NCBI RefSeq assembly: GCF_000503215.1 | Contig: NZ_KI628539.1 | Location: 1,011,138 to 1,075,137 of the forward strand | Direction of reading: 5' to 3' | Origin: Pseudomonas canadensis | GTDB taxonomy: Bacteria > Pseudomonadota > Gammaproteobacteria > Pseudomonadales > Pseudomonadaceae | DNA length: 64,000 nt | Shown here: piece after piece, positions 17,363 through 25,957 of the stretch | Position numbering within the stretch: the stretch's first letter is position 1 | Layout: every line of letters starts with the position of its first letter | Program-made: the position numbers and the translations under genes | The notes under the pieces: generated by a model | The model's database searches: none | What the model saw: only the letters and a program-made list of their open reading frames with translations | What the model was told of the DNA's origin: nothing

Positions 17363-19601
17363 TGTCACTGCATTGCAACCTGCTGTGCCTATGATCGGTC
17401 GCCTGGTGGTGGTCGGTCTGGGATTGATCGGCGGCTCCTTTGCCAAAGGCCTGCGTGAAAGCGGGCTGTGTGGCGAAGTGGTCGGTGTGGACCTGGACCC
17501 ACAATCGCGCAAGTTGGCGGTTGAGTTGGGCGTGGTGGATCGCTGTGAGGCGGACCTGGCGCTCGCGTGCCAAGGCGCAGACGTGATTCAGTTGGCCGTG
17601 CCGATCCTGGCCATGGAGAAATTGCTCGCCGTACTGGCGGGCATGGACCTGGGCCAGGCGATCCTGACGGACGTCGGCAGTGCCAAAGGCAATGTGGTGC
17701 GCGCGGCGCAACGGGCCTTTGGTGGTATGCCGGCGCGTTTTGTGCCCGGGCATCCGATTGCCGGCTCCGAGCAGAGCGGCGTGGAGGCGTCCAATGCGCA
17801 GCTGTTCCGTCGCCATAAAGTCATCCTGACGCCGCTGGAGCAAACCGATCCGGCTGCATTGGCGGTGGTGGATCGTTTGTGGCGTGAGTTGGGTGCGGAT
17901 GTCGAGCATATGCAGGTCGAGCGTCATGACGAAGTGCTGGCCGCGACCAGTCATCTGCCGCATTTGCTCGCATTCGGCCTGGTGGACTCCTTGGCCAAAC
18001 GCAACGAAAACCTCGAGATTTTCCGATACGCCGCCGGTGGCTTCCGTGATTTCACGCGTATTGCCGGCAGCGACCCGGTGATGTGGCACGACATCTTCCT
18101 CGCCAATCGCGAAGCGGTGTTGCGCACCCTGGACACCTTCCGCAGCGACCTCGACGCCTTGCGCGACGCGGTTGATGCCGGAGATGGCCATCAATTATTG
18201 GGTGTGTTCACCCGTGCGCGGGTGGCGCGTGAGCATTTCAGCAAGATCCTGGCGCGCCGGGCCTACATGGAAACCGCAGTGAACGCTGATGAGTTGACCT
18301 TCCTCGCCGAACCGGGTGGCCGCTTGAGCGGGCGTATTCGGGTGCCGGGCGACAAGTCAATCTCCCACCGTTCGATCATGCTGGGTTCGTTGGCTGAGGG
18401 TGTGACTGAGGTCGAAGGTTTCCTTGAAGGTGAAGATGCCCTGGCGACCTTGCAGGCATTTCGCGACATGGGCGTGGTGATTGAGGGCCCGCACCATGGG
18501 CGCGTGACCATTCATGGCGTAGGGCTGCATGGCCTGAGACCGGCGCCGGGGCCGATTTACCTGGGTAACTCCGGCACTTCCATGCGGCTGCTGTCGGGTT
18601 TGCTGGCCGCGCAGAGTTTCGACAGTGTGCTGACTGGCGATGCGTCCCTTTCCAAGCGCCCGATGAATCGCGTAGCCAAGCCCCTACGGGAAATGGGTGC
18701 AGTGATCGAGACCGGGCCAGAAGGGCGTCCGCCGCTGACCATTCGTGGTGGCCAGTCGTTGAAAGGCCTGGCTTACGCGATGCCGATGGCCAGTGCCCAG
18801 GTCAAATCCTGCCTGTTGCTGGCCGGGTTGTACGCTGAAGGCAAAACCGCGGTGACCGAGCCTGCGCCGACCCGCGACCATACCGAGCGCATGTTGCGTG
18901 GCTTTGGCTATCCGGTGGCGGTGGAGGGCGCGACGGCATCGCTGGAGTCCGGTCATGCGCTGACGGCTGCCCATATAGAAGTGCCGGGGGATATTTCTTC
19001 TTCGGCGTTCTTTCTGGTGGCAGCTTCGATTGCCGAGGGTTCTGAGTTGCTGCTGGAGCATGTGGGTGTCAATCCGACGCGTACCGGCGTGATCGATATC
19101 CTGCGGCTGATGGGCGCGGATATCACCTTGGAAAACCAGCGTGAGGTGGGTGGAGAGCCTGTCGCGGATCTGCGCGTAAGAGCGGCAGCGTTGAAGGGTA
19201 TCGAGATTCCTGAAGCGTTGGTGCCGTTGGCGATCGATGAGTTTCCAGTGTTGTTCGTCGCCGCGGCCTGTGCCCAGGGACGAACGGTGTTGCGTGGCGC
19301 TTCAGAGCTGCGTGTGAAGGAGTCCGACCGTATCCAGGTCATGGCCGACGGTCTGTTGGCGCTGGGCGTTAAGTGTGAACCGACCCCTGATGGGATTATC
19401 ATTGAGGGTGGCCTGATGGGCGGTGGTGAAGTGCATGCCCATGGTGATCACCGGATTGCCATGGCATTCAGCGTGGCTTCCCTACGGGCGGCGGCGCCGA
19501 TTCGTATCCGTGACTGCGCCAATGTTGCTACGTCTTTTCCGAATTTTCTTACACTGTGTGCCCACGTCGGCATCCGTGTTGCCCAAGAGGCTCAATTGTG
19601 A
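17355..19601 (+). CDS. tyrA-aroA: Prephenate dehydrogenase/EPSP synthase fusion protein
   Basis: One frame of 748 codons joins two enzymes. Residues 15-290 are a TyrA dehydrogenase (VVVGLGLIGGSFAKG, HPIAGSEQSG). Residues from about 310 on are 3-phosphoshikimate 1-carboxyvinyltransferase (PGDKSISHRS, LGNSGTSMRLL, KESDRI, GDHRIAMAF). The synthase part carries GDKS, SAQVK, NPTR and RDHTE, the motif set of class II (CP4-like) enzymes, with Gly rather than Ala in GNSGTS. The fusion is normal for Pseudomonas. The GTG at 17355 overlaps hisC; an ATG at 17391 (MIGRLVVVGLG) is an alternative start. The stop overlaps the cmk start (GTGA). Confidence 0.93.
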   Translation: MVDVTALQPAVPMIGRLVVVGLGLIGGSFAKGLRESGLCGEVVGVDLDPQSRKLAVELGVVDRCEADLALACQGADVIQLAVPILAMEKLLAVLAGMDLGQAILTDVGSAKGNVVRAAQRAFGGMPARFVPGHPIAGSEQSGVEASNAQLFRRHKVILTPLEQTDPAALAVVDRLWRELGADVEHMQVERHDEVLAATSHLPHLLAFGLVDSLAKRNENLEIFRYAAGGFRDFTRIAGSDPVMWHDIFLANREAVLRTLDTFRSDLDALRDAVDAGDGHQLLGVFTRARVAREHFSKILARRAYMETAVNADELTFLAEPGGRLSGRIRVPGDKSISHRSIMLGSLAEGVTEVEGFLEGEDALATLQAFRDMGVVIEGPHHGRVTIHGVGLHGLRPAPGPIYLGNSGTSMRLLSGLLAAQSFDSVLTGDASLSKRPMNRVAKPLREMGAVIETGPEGRPPLTIRGGQSLKGLAYAMPMASAQVKSCLLLAGLYAEGKTAVTEPAPTRDHTERMLRGFGYPVAVEGATASLESGHALTAAHIEVPGDISSSAFFLVAASIAEGSELLLEHVGVNPTRTGVIDILRLMGADITLENQREVGGEPVADLRVRAAALKGIEIPEALVPLAIDEFPVLFVAAACAQGRTVLRGASELRVKESDRIQVMADGLLALGVKCEPTPDGIIIEGGLMGGGEVHAHGDHRIAMAFSVASLRAAAPIRIRDCANVATSFPNFLTLCAHVGIRVAQEAQL

Positions 19602-20287
19602 ATATCAAAGCACCGGTGATTACCATCGACGGGCCAAGCGGCTCGGGCAAAGGCACGATCGCCGGCATCCTGGCCAAGCGCCTGGGCTGGTGCCTGCTGG
19701 ATTCTGGCGCGCTGTACCGCCTGCTGGCGTTCGCCGCGCGCAACCATGGCGTCGACCTGACCAACGAAGAATCCCTGAAGCTGCTGGCGGCGCATCTGGA
19801 TGTGCAGTTTGTCGGCGCGACGGAAGGTCATCCCCAGCGCATCATCCTTGAAGGGGACGATGTGACGGATGACCTGCGCAACGAGCAGGTCGGCTCGTGG
19901 GCGTCCCAGGTTGCCGCGCTGCCGGCCGTGCGTGATGCGCTGCTGCAGCGTCAGCGGGCTTTTCAAGAGCCGCCGGGCCTGGTGGCTGATGGCCGTGATA
20001 TGGGAACCGTAGTGTTTCCCGAGGCGCCATTGAAGATTTTCCTGACCGCCAGCGCCGAGGAACGGGCTCGCCGCCGCTACTTGCAGTTGAAGGGCAAAGT
20101 CGATGGTGTTAGTCTGTCGAGTCTGCTAGATGAGATCCGTGCACGCGATGAGCGTGATACCCAGCGCGCAGTAGCCCCGCTCAAACCGGCGGCTGATGCC
20201 ATACAGCTGGATTCCACGGAGTTGTCCATCGAGCAGGTGCTGGAACGCATCTTGAGTGAAATCGCCATTCGCGATATCACCGGGTGA
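19598..20287 (+). CDS. cmk: Cytidylate kinase
   Basis: CMP/dCMP kinase of 229 residues. The GTG at 19598 overlaps the preceding stop (GTGA) and gives the standard N-terminus before APVITIDGPSGSGKGT; an upstream in-frame ATG would add 14 unlikely residues. The P-loop is GPSGSGKGT near residue 12, with DGRDMGTVVFP and the lid arginines (ARRRYLQLKG). The cmk-rpsA pair is conserved across proteobacteria. Confidence 0.95.
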   Translation: MNIKAPVITIDGPSGSGKGTIAGILAKRLGWCLLDSGALYRLLAFAARNHGVDLTNEESLKLLAAHLDVQFVGATEGHPQRIILEGDDVTDDLRNEQVGSWASQVAALPAVRDALLQRQRAFQEPPGLVADGRDMGTVVFPEAPLKIFLTASAEERARRRYLQLKGKVDGVSLSSLLDEIRARDERDTQRAVAPLKPAADAIQLDSTELSIEQVLERILSEIAIRDITG

Positions 20288-20294
20288 TCAAGAA

Positions 20295-20334
20295 GGCCGC
20301 AGGGGACCAGTCATAGTCCTGCGGTGGCTTCTTT
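20295..20334 (+). terminator. Terminator-like hairpin between cmk and rpsA
   Basis: CCGCAGG (20297-20303) pairs with CCTGCGG (20318-20324). The flanking GGCC and TGGC extend the stem imperfectly, and TTCTTTT follows. It could separate rpsA expression from the biosynthetic operon. A second dyad (CCACACC at 20349-20355 with GGTGTGG at 20362-20368) lies in the rpsA leader; in E. coli the rpsA leader folds into hairpins that serve translation and S1 autocontrol, so this second one may belong to that function. Confidence 0.5.
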
Positions 20335-20407
20335 TAACTGAAACTGACCCACACCGTCTGGGGTGTGGAGATGGGCGTATTCTTCGCCCTTATCAACAGG
20401 AATTAAA

Positions 20408-22093
20408 ATGAGCGAAAGCTTTGCGGAACTCTTTGAAGAAAGCCTAAAAACCCTGAACCTTCAGGCAGGCTCCATCATCACCGGTGTTATCGTTGATATC
20501 GATTACCAAGCTCGCTGGGTAACCGTTCACGCTGGTCTGAAGTCTGAAGCTCTGATCCCGCTGGAACAGTTCTACAACGATGCTGGTGATCTGACAATCA
20601 ATGTCGGTGACGAAGTTCACGTTGCTCTGGACTCGGTTGAAGACGGTTTCGGTGAAACCAAGCTGTCCCGTGAAAAAGCCAAGCGCGCTGAATGCTGGAT
20701 TGTTCTCGAAGCAGCCTTCGCAGCTGAAGAAGTGGTCAAGGGCGTTATCAACGGTAAGGTTAAAGGCGGCTTCACTGTCGACGTTAACGGCATCCGTGCG
20801 TTCCTGCCAGGTTCTTTGGTCGACGTTCGTCCTGTGCGCGACACCACGCACCTGGAAGGCAAAGAACTCGAATTCAAGGTCATCAAGCTCGACCAGAAGC
20901 GCAACAACGTTGTCGTTTCCCGTCGCAGCGTCCTGGAAGCAGAGAACTCCGCCGAGCGTGAAGCTCTGCTGGAATCCCTGCAGGAAGGCCAACAAGTCAA
21001 AGGTATCGTCAAAAACCTCACCGACTACGGCGCATTCGTCGACCTGGGTGGCGTGGATGGCCTGCTGCACATTACCGACATGGCTTGGAAGCGTATCAAG
21101 CATCCTTCCGAAATCGTCAACGTTGGCGACGAGATCGATGTCAAGGTTCTGAAATACGATCGCGAGCGCAACCGTGTTTCCCTGGGCCTGAAGCAACTGG
21201 GTGAAGATCCATGGGTTGCTATCAAAGCCCGTTACCCAGAAAGCACTCGCGTTACCGCGCGTGTTACCAACCTGACCGACTACGGCTGCTTCGCTGAGCT
21301 GGAAGAAGGCGTGGAAGGCCTGGTGCACGTTTCCGAAATGGACTGGACCAACAAAAACATCCACCCTTCGAAAGTCGTACAAGTCGGCGACGAAGTGGAA
21401 GTTATGGTTCTGGACATCGACGAAGAGCGTCGTCGTATCTCCCTGGGCATCAAGCAGTGCAAATCTAACCCATGGGAAGATTTCTCTGGCCAGTTCAACA
21501 AGGGCGATAAAATCTCCGGCACCATCAAGTCGATCACCGATTTCGGTATCTTCATTGGTCTGGACGGCGGCATCGACGGCCTGGTTCACCTGTCCGACAT
21601 CTCCTGGAACGAAGTGGGCGAAGAAGCTGTTCGTCGTTTCAAGAAGGGCGACGAGCTGGACACCGTTATCCTGTCGGTTGACCCAGAGCGCGAGCGTATC
21701 TCCCTGGGTATCAAGCAACTGGAAAGCGATCCGTTCTCCGAGTACGTTCAAGAGAACGACAAAGGCGCAATCGTTAAAGGCACTGTGAAAGAAGTTGACG
21801 CCAAAGGCGCCATCATCGTTCTGGCCGACGATATCGAAGCGACTCTGAAAGCCTCCGAAATCAGCCGTGACCGCGTTGAAGATGCGCGTAACGTTCTGAA
21901 AGAAGGCCAGGAAGTAGAAGCCAAGATCATCAGCGTTGATCGCAAGAGCCGCGTAATCCAACTCTCCATCAAGTCGAAAGACGAAGTTGAAGAGAAAGAA
22001 GCTATTCAGAGCCTTAAATCTGCTCCGGAAGCTGCACAAGGCGAGACCACCATGGCCTCCCTGCTGCGCGAAGCAATGGCTAAGCAGAACTAA
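20408..22093 (+). CDS. rpsA: 30S ribosomal protein S1
   Basis: The ATG at 20408 (MSESFAELFEESLK) follows a CAGGAATT ribosome site and gives 561 residues, near the standard length; the longer in-frame start adds a non-conserved tail. Six S1 RNA-binding repeats can be followed, the later four with the repeated pattern G-x-V-x-x-x-x-D-[FY]-G-x-F (for example KNLTDYGAFVDLGGVDGLLH and KSITDFGIFIGLDGGIDGLV). S1 binds mRNA on the small subunit and helps initiation. Codon usage is visibly biased towards highly expressed codons compared with neighbours. Confidence 0.98.
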   Translation: MSESFAELFEESLKTLNLQAGSIITGVIVDIDYQARWVTVHAGLKSEALIPLEQFYNDAGDLTINVGDEVHVALDSVEDGFGETKLSREKAKRAECWIVLEAAFAAEEVVKGVINGKVKGGFTVDVNGIRAFLPGSLVDVRPVRDTTHLEGKELEFKVIKLDQKRNNVVVSRRSVLEAENSAEREALLESLQEGQQVKGIVKNLTDYGAFVDLGGVDGLLHITDMAWKRIKHPSEIVNVGDEIDVKVLKYDRERNRVSLGLKQLGEDPWVAIKARYPESTRVTARVTNLTDYGCFAELEEGVEGLVHVSEMDWTNKNIHPSKVVQVGDEVEVMVLDIDEERRRISLGIKQCKSNPWEDFSGQFNKGDKISGTIKSITDFGIFIGLDGGIDGLVHLSDISWNEVGEEAVRRFKKGDELDTVILSVDPERERISLGIKQLESDPFSEYVQENDKGAIVKGTVKEVDAKGAIIVLADDIEATLKASEISRDRVEDARNVLKEGQEVEAKIISVDRKSRVIQLSIKSKDEVEEKEAIQSLKSAPEAAQGETTMASLLREAMAKQN

Positions 22094-22110
22094 GTTCTGT
22101 AAAGCTGTAG

Positions 22111-22139
22111 AAAAAGGGCGACTTCGGTCGCCCTTTTTT
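22111..22139 (+). terminator. Strong Rho-independent terminator after rpsA
   Basis: The stem GGGCGAC (22116-22122) and GTCGCCC (22127-22133) closes a TTCG tetraloop. It is preceded by AAAAA and followed by six T. This is a textbook intrinsic terminator, 17 bases after the rpsA stop. Confidence 0.95.
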
Positions 22140-22180
22140 GTGCTTGAAATTCGTTGAATCAACAACCTAGAACCAAGGCG

Positions 22181-22209
22181 TTCAGCTCAGTGTCAGAACT
22201 GGCTATAGT
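22181..22209 (+). promoter_or_regulatory. Candidate promoter of the small lipoprotein gene
   Basis: TTCAGC (22181-22186) and TATAGT (22204-22209) are spaced by 17 bases, 48 bases before the lipoprotein start. The -10 matches five of six consensus bases; the -35 is poor. Confidence 0.35.
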
Positions 22210-22256
22210 CTTAAGAAAAAAGCGGTTCCCGTGTTGTAGCTTCAGTAAGGATTTGA

Positions 22257-22541
22257 ATGAACAGGCTTATCGTAGTACTCGCCGTGGTAATGCTCGCAGG
22301 CTGCTCCGCTACGAGCGCCAAGACCCATGCCAAGCGCGGCGTCAGTGGTATCGAGATCGACTGCTCAGGGCTTGGCAACAACTGGCAGAAGTGCGAGAAG
22401 CGCGCCACTCGAGAGTGCAAGATGCAAGGCTACAAGGTCATCACCAGGTCCAGTGATGCCCAGGATGAAGAGGGTGACTCTCTCTTTGGCTGGAACCCCG
22501 CCGGCGCAGTGACGCGGACGATGCTGGTGATCTGCAATTGA
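22257..22541 (+). CDS. Small predicted lipoprotein of unknown function
   Basis: This 94-residue protein has a lipoprotein signal peptide with lipobox LAGC (cysteine at residue 16). The mature part has four further cysteines in a basic, compact sequence (IDCSGLGNNWQKCEKRATREC...). Aspartate is not at the +2 position after the lipidated cysteine, so an outer-membrane destination is likely. I do not recognise the family. It stands alone between the rpsA terminator and ihfB, with an AAGGA ribosome site. Confidence 0.75.
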   Translation: MNRLIVVLAVVMLAGCSATSAKTHAKRGVSGIEIDCSGLGNNWQKCEKRATRECKMQGYKVITRSSDAQDEEGDSLFGWNPAGAVTRTMLVICN

Positions 22542-22673
22542 ACGAATAGCACCTTCAATGCGGGGGTTTATTCAACCGGCAGATAAGTTTATGCATGGGC
22601 TGTTCAAATTCATCAAGTCATGCTAAAACCTTCGGAGCGCTTTTCCTAGCTGCTTGAAAAAGAAGGGAAAAAT

Positions 22674-22970
22674 ATGACGAAGTCGGAGTTGATCGAACGA
22701 ATTGTCACCCATCAAGGGCTGCTCTCATCCAAGGATGTCGAGTTGGCTATCAAGACCATGCTTGAGCAAATGTCCCAATGCCTGGCGACCGGGGATCGCA
22801 TTGAGATCCGTGGGTTTGGGAGCTTTTCCCTTCACTATCGCGCGCCGCGTGTGGGCCGTAACCCGAAAACCGGCCAGTCCGTCAGTCTTGACGGCAAGTT
22901 CGTACCTCACTTCAAGCCGGGTAAGGAATTGCGTGATCGTGTGAACGAAGACGAGGAAGAAGGCGTCTGA
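22674..22970 (+). CDS. ihfB: Integration host factor beta subunit
   Basis: DNA-bending HU/IHF-family protein of 98 residues. The diagnostic arm motif GRNPKTG is at residues 62-68, with the GFGSFSLHYR strand before it and FKPGKELRDRVN at the C-terminal helix. It dimerises with IhfA. The position after rpsA is conserved. The ribosome site AAGGGAAAAAT precedes the ATG. A TGCTAAAA sequence about 50 bases upstream is a weak -10 candidate. Confidence 0.97.
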   Translation: MTKSELIERIVTHQGLLSSKDVELAIKTMLEQMSQCLATGDRIEIRGFGSFSLHYRAPRVGRNPKTGQSVSLDGKFVPHFKPGKELRDRVNEDEEEGV

Positions 22971-22990
22971 TCGACTTTCAGGAGAATGTT

Positions 22991-23221
22991 ATGTCTAGAC
23001 TTGCGCGCTTTGCATCGATTGTATCTGTTTTGTTCTTCGCGCTCGTTGTCGTTTTTTTTGTGCTCGAGAATCAGCAAGGTGCGACACTGTCGTTTTTAGG
23101 CTGGTCCACGGTTGAGCTACCTGTTTCAGTTTTCACCTTGCTGGCGTTACTCGTGGGAATGATTGTTGGGCCTGCACTAGGTGTGGTGCTTGGCCGTAAG
23201 AGAATACGTCAGAAGGCCTGA
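22991..23221 (+). CDS. lapA: LapA/YciS-family membrane protein (DUF1049)
   Basis: The protein has 76 residues and two membrane segments (about 7-28 and 44-66) with a short loop containing ENQQGATLSFLGW, the pattern of LapA. In E. coli LapA and LapB control LpxC turnover and hence the LPS/phospholipid balance. A CAGGAGA ribosome site precedes it, 20 bases after ihfB. No lapB follows here; the O-antigen genes come next. Confidence 0.85.
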   Translation: MSRLARFASIVSVLFFALVVVFFVLENQQGATLSFLGWSTVELPVSVFTLLALLVGMIVGPALGVVLGRKRIRQKA

Positions 23222-23313
23222 TCGATATGTGCTTTAGGGTTGCCGTAGTCTTATGCTCGAACCATGCGGCATTTTATCCTCTCGGCAAGCGAAGCCTGAC
23301 ATAAGGGCGAGCT

Positions 23314-23342
23314 AGTCCTCCTATTTTAAGGTGGGGCTTTTT
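23314..23342 (+). terminator. Likely terminator after ihfB-lapA
   Basis: AGTCCTCCT (23314-23322) pairs with AGGTGGGGCT (23329-23338) through a 9-pair stem with G-T wobbles and one bulged base. The loop is ATTTTA, and TTTTT follows. It ends the ihfB-lapA transcript before the O-antigen locus. Confidence 0.65.
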
Positions 23343-23732
23343 ACTGCTCTGACGAAGTCTTTAAGCGTTTATCTGTATGAAATCTTCCGTCATGTCACTT
23401 CAATAACCAGTCAGCGTTAATCTCCCTAGGGTGTCGAGTCTGGTGCCCATCCTCTCATTGCCGTTTGGGCATGTCCTCACGCATCCGTGTTCGCTTTTGA
23501 CTTTAAGGATGCAGGCCTTAAAATAGCCACCAATTTCCATGCCCTTCATCTTTAACTGCACCACACCAAGCTTATTTTTCGGGCTGTTTGCTAACGAGCT
23601 TCGACGTTTTCCTTGAACCTCTTCACCGTTGAGCATTCCGGGGCGGCAGGTTGGCTTTGTTGGTCTGCAGGCATTGAGGTGAGTGGCCGACTAGAAGCTT
23701 GTCGTGATGTGCGCGTTGCTTTAGGACTTACT
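23343..23732. other. Non-coding A+T-rich boundary before the O-antigen genes
   Basis: About 390 bases between the lapA terminator and wbjB have no convincing gene on either strand; a 78-codon minus-strand frame has no ribosome site and no recognisable product. The composition shifts towards A+T relative to the core genes upstream. It must hold the promoter of the plus-strand O-antigen operon, but I could not identify convincing -35/-10 boxes or a JUMPstart element in it. Confidence 0.5.
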
Positions 23733-24767
23733 ATGTTCAGCGGAAAAACGCTTCTAATCACCGGTGGCACCGGTTCATTCGGCAACGCCGTCCTCAAGCG
23801 TTTCCTCGACAGTGGTATCGCAGAAATCCGCATCTTCAGTCGCGACGAGAAGAAGCAGGACGACATGCGTAAGCGTTATGCCGACACCAAGCTGAAGTTT
23901 TACATAGGTGATGTGCGCGACTACCAGAGCGTTCTCAATGCCACGCGCGGCGTGGATTACATTTTTCACGCTGCTGCTCTGAAACAGGTGCCTTCCTGCG
24001 AGTTTCATCCCATGGAGGCGGTCAAGACCAACGTTATTGGCACTGAGAATGTCCTGGAAGCCGCTATCCAGAATTCGGTCAAACGAGTGGTTTGCCTGAG
24101 CACCGACAAGGCTGTCTACCCGATCAATGCCATGGGTATCTCCAAGGCAATGATGGAAAAAGTCATGGTTGCCAAATCCCGTAACGTGGATGATGCCAAG
24201 ACGGTTATCTGCGGTACTCGCTACGGTAACGTCATGGCTTCACGAGGTTCTGTGATTCCTCTGTTCATCGAACAGATTCGTGCAGGTCAGGCATTGACGT
24301 TGACTGATCCGAGCATGACGCGCTTCATGATGACGCTGTCGGACGCCGTGGACTTGGTGTTGTATGCTTTCGAGCACGGCTGCAATGGTGATCTTTTTGT
24401 TCAGAAGGCACCAGCGGCGACAGTTGAAACCCTGGCCAAGGCTTTGACCGCAATGGTCGGTAAGCCTAAGCATCCTATCCAGGTCATCGGTACTCGTCAT
24501 GGCGAAAAGCTGTTTGAAGCGCTGCTGAGCCGTGAAGAAATGGCTTGCGCTGAAGACAGGGGCGATTACTACCGCATTCCGCCCGACCTGCGTGACTTGA
24601 ACTACTCAAAATTTGTAGAGCAGGGCGAAGAAAAAATCTCTCGCACAGAAGACTACAACTCTCATAACACTGAGCGGTTGGATGTGGCCGGCATGCAACG
24701 GCTGCTGCTCAAACTCGAGTTCATGAAGGCAATCCAGCGTGGCGAACTCGCTACGCCGGAGGAGTGA
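23733..24767 (+). CDS. wbjB: UDP-GlcNAc 4,6-dehydratase/5-epimerase (FnlA/WbjB/CapE family)
   Basis: The ATG at 23733 gives MFSGKTLLITGGTGSFGNAV and 344 residues, the WbjB/FnlA length; an earlier in-frame ATG at 23613 adds a 40-residue non-conserved tail. The nucleotide-binding GGTGSFG is at residues 11-17, and STDKAVYPINAMGISK holds the catalytic region. The enzyme makes UDP-2-acetamido-2,6-dideoxy-L-arabino-hexulose from UDP-GlcNAc, the first step to UDP-L-FucNAc. The next two genes supply the remaining steps in the same order as in P. aeruginosa O11 and E. coli O26. Confidence 0.92.
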   Translation: MFSGKTLLITGGTGSFGNAVLKRFLDSGIAEIRIFSRDEKKQDDMRKRYADTKLKFYIGDVRDYQSVLNATRGVDYIFHAAALKQVPSCEFHPMEAVKTNVIGTENVLEAAIQNSVKRVVCLSTDKAVYPINAMGISKAMMEKVMVAKSRNVDDAKTVICGTRYGNVMASRGSVIPLFIEQIRAGQALTLTDPSMTRFMMTLSDAVDLVLYAFEHGCNGDLFVQKAPAATVETLAKALTAMVGKPKHPIQVIGTRHGEKLFEALLSREEMACAEDRGDYYRIPPDLRDLNYSKFVEQGEEKISRTEDYNSHNTERLDVAGMQRLLLKLEFMKAIQRGELATPEE

Positions 24768-24770
24768 GTG

Positions 24771-25889
24771 ATGAAGGTACTGATCACCGGCGCCAACGGG
24801 TTTGTCGGTAAGAACCTGATAGCGCATTTAAGTGAGCGCAGTGATATCGACGTGGTTGCCTTTACCCGTGATAACAACATCGCTCAATTGCCCGCGCTGG
24901 TTGCCGAAGTTGATTTTGTCTTCCACCTTGCGGGGGTTAATCGTCCGCAATCGTCCGAGGAGTTCAAGGTTGGCAACGCTGATTTGACCCTGGCTCTGTG
25001 CGACGCAATCAAGATGAGTGGCAAGCCCACTCCCGTGCTTTATACCTCCTCGACCCAGGCTGATCGCGATAATCCCTACGGCATCAGCAAACTGGCTGCT
25101 GAGCATGCATTGCATGATCTACAGGCGAGCCACGGTTCCAGGGTTCATGTTCTGCGCCTGCCCAACGTGTTCGGAAAATGGGCGCGGCCTGATTACAACT
25201 CGGCCGTGGCGACTTTCTGCCATAACATCACCCGAGGCCTGCCGATCCAAGTCAATGATCGACACGCGATGGTCAGCCTGGTTTACATCGACGATGTGGT
25301 CGACTATTTCACCCAGCTAATGGACACGGGCTCGCCTCACGATTCAGTTGATCAGGTGGCCCCGGTGTATAGCATTTCTGTGGGGGAGTTAGCGGATCAG
25401 CTGCATGCGTTTCGCGACAGTCGCGACACGCTGATCAGCGAGGCCGTTGGCACAGGCCTGGTGCGAGCACTTTATTCCACCTACGTCAGTTACCTGCCGG
25501 TCGAGCAATTTACCTACGACGTTCCGAAGTACGGTGATCCACGCGGCGTTTTTGTTGAAATGCTGAAGACCCGGGACAGTGGGCAGTTTTCCTATTTCAC
25601 CGCCCACCCTGGCGTGACACGGGGCGGTCATTATCACCACTCCAAGACCGAGAAATTCCTGGTAATCAAAGGCAAGGCCTGCTTTCGCTTTCGCCATATA
25701 GTATCTGGGGAGTTTTATGAGCTGCTTACTGAGGGTGAGCAACCGCGGATAGTGGAAACGGTGCCTGGCTGGACTCACGACATTACCAATGTCGGGGAGG
25801 AAGAGATGATCGTCATGCTCTGGGCCAATGAGATCTTTGATCGTGAGCGCCCGGACACCTTTGCAATGCCGGTGGGTACTCAAGCCTGA
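24771..25889 (+). CDS. wbjC: UDP-2-acetamido-2,6-dideoxy-hexulose reductase (FnlB/WbjC/CapF family)
   Basis: This 372-residue protein has two domains. The N-terminal reductase has GANGFVGKN at residues 7-15 and Y-x-x-x-K in NPYGISKLAAE. The C-terminal cupin domain (about 255-370; HPGVTRGGHYHHSKTE) has the metal-binding histidines typical of CapF. It carries out the second step to UDP-L-FucNAc. The ATG at 24771 is preferred to the GTG one codon earlier; GGAGG precedes it. It starts 3 bases after wbjB. Confidence 0.92.
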   Translation: MKVLITGANGFVGKNLIAHLSERSDIDVVAFTRDNNIAQLPALVAEVDFVFHLAGVNRPQSSEEFKVGNADLTLALCDAIKMSGKPTPVLYTSSTQADRDNPYGISKLAAEHALHDLQASHGSRVHVLRLPNVFGKWARPDYNSAVATFCHNITRGLPIQVNDRHAMVSLVYIDDVVDYFTQLMDTGSPHDSVDQVAPVYSISVGELADQLHAFRDSRDTLISEAVGTGLVRALYSTYVSYLPVEQFTYDVPKYGDPRGVFVEMLKTRDSGQFSYFTAHPGVTRGGHYHHSKTEKFLVIKGKACFRFRHIVSGEFYELLTEGEQPRIVETVPGWTHDITNVGEEEMIVMLWANEIFDRERPDTFAMPVGTQA

Positions 25890-25957
25890 GCATGGGCGCG
25901 TCAGGCAATGCATGGGGCGGACGGCTCCGATGCCAATGATTCTGGAAGAGTGTTGAA

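Noticed and set aside
15143..17512. A 789-codon minus-strand frame across pheA-hisC
   Set aside because: Antisense shadow; it crosses the junctions of well-supported plus-strand genes.
23400..23636. A 78-codon minus-strand frame in the gap before wbjB
   Set aside because: No ribosome site or recognisable motif; I considered a transposase remnant but see no catalytic residues or terminal repeats.
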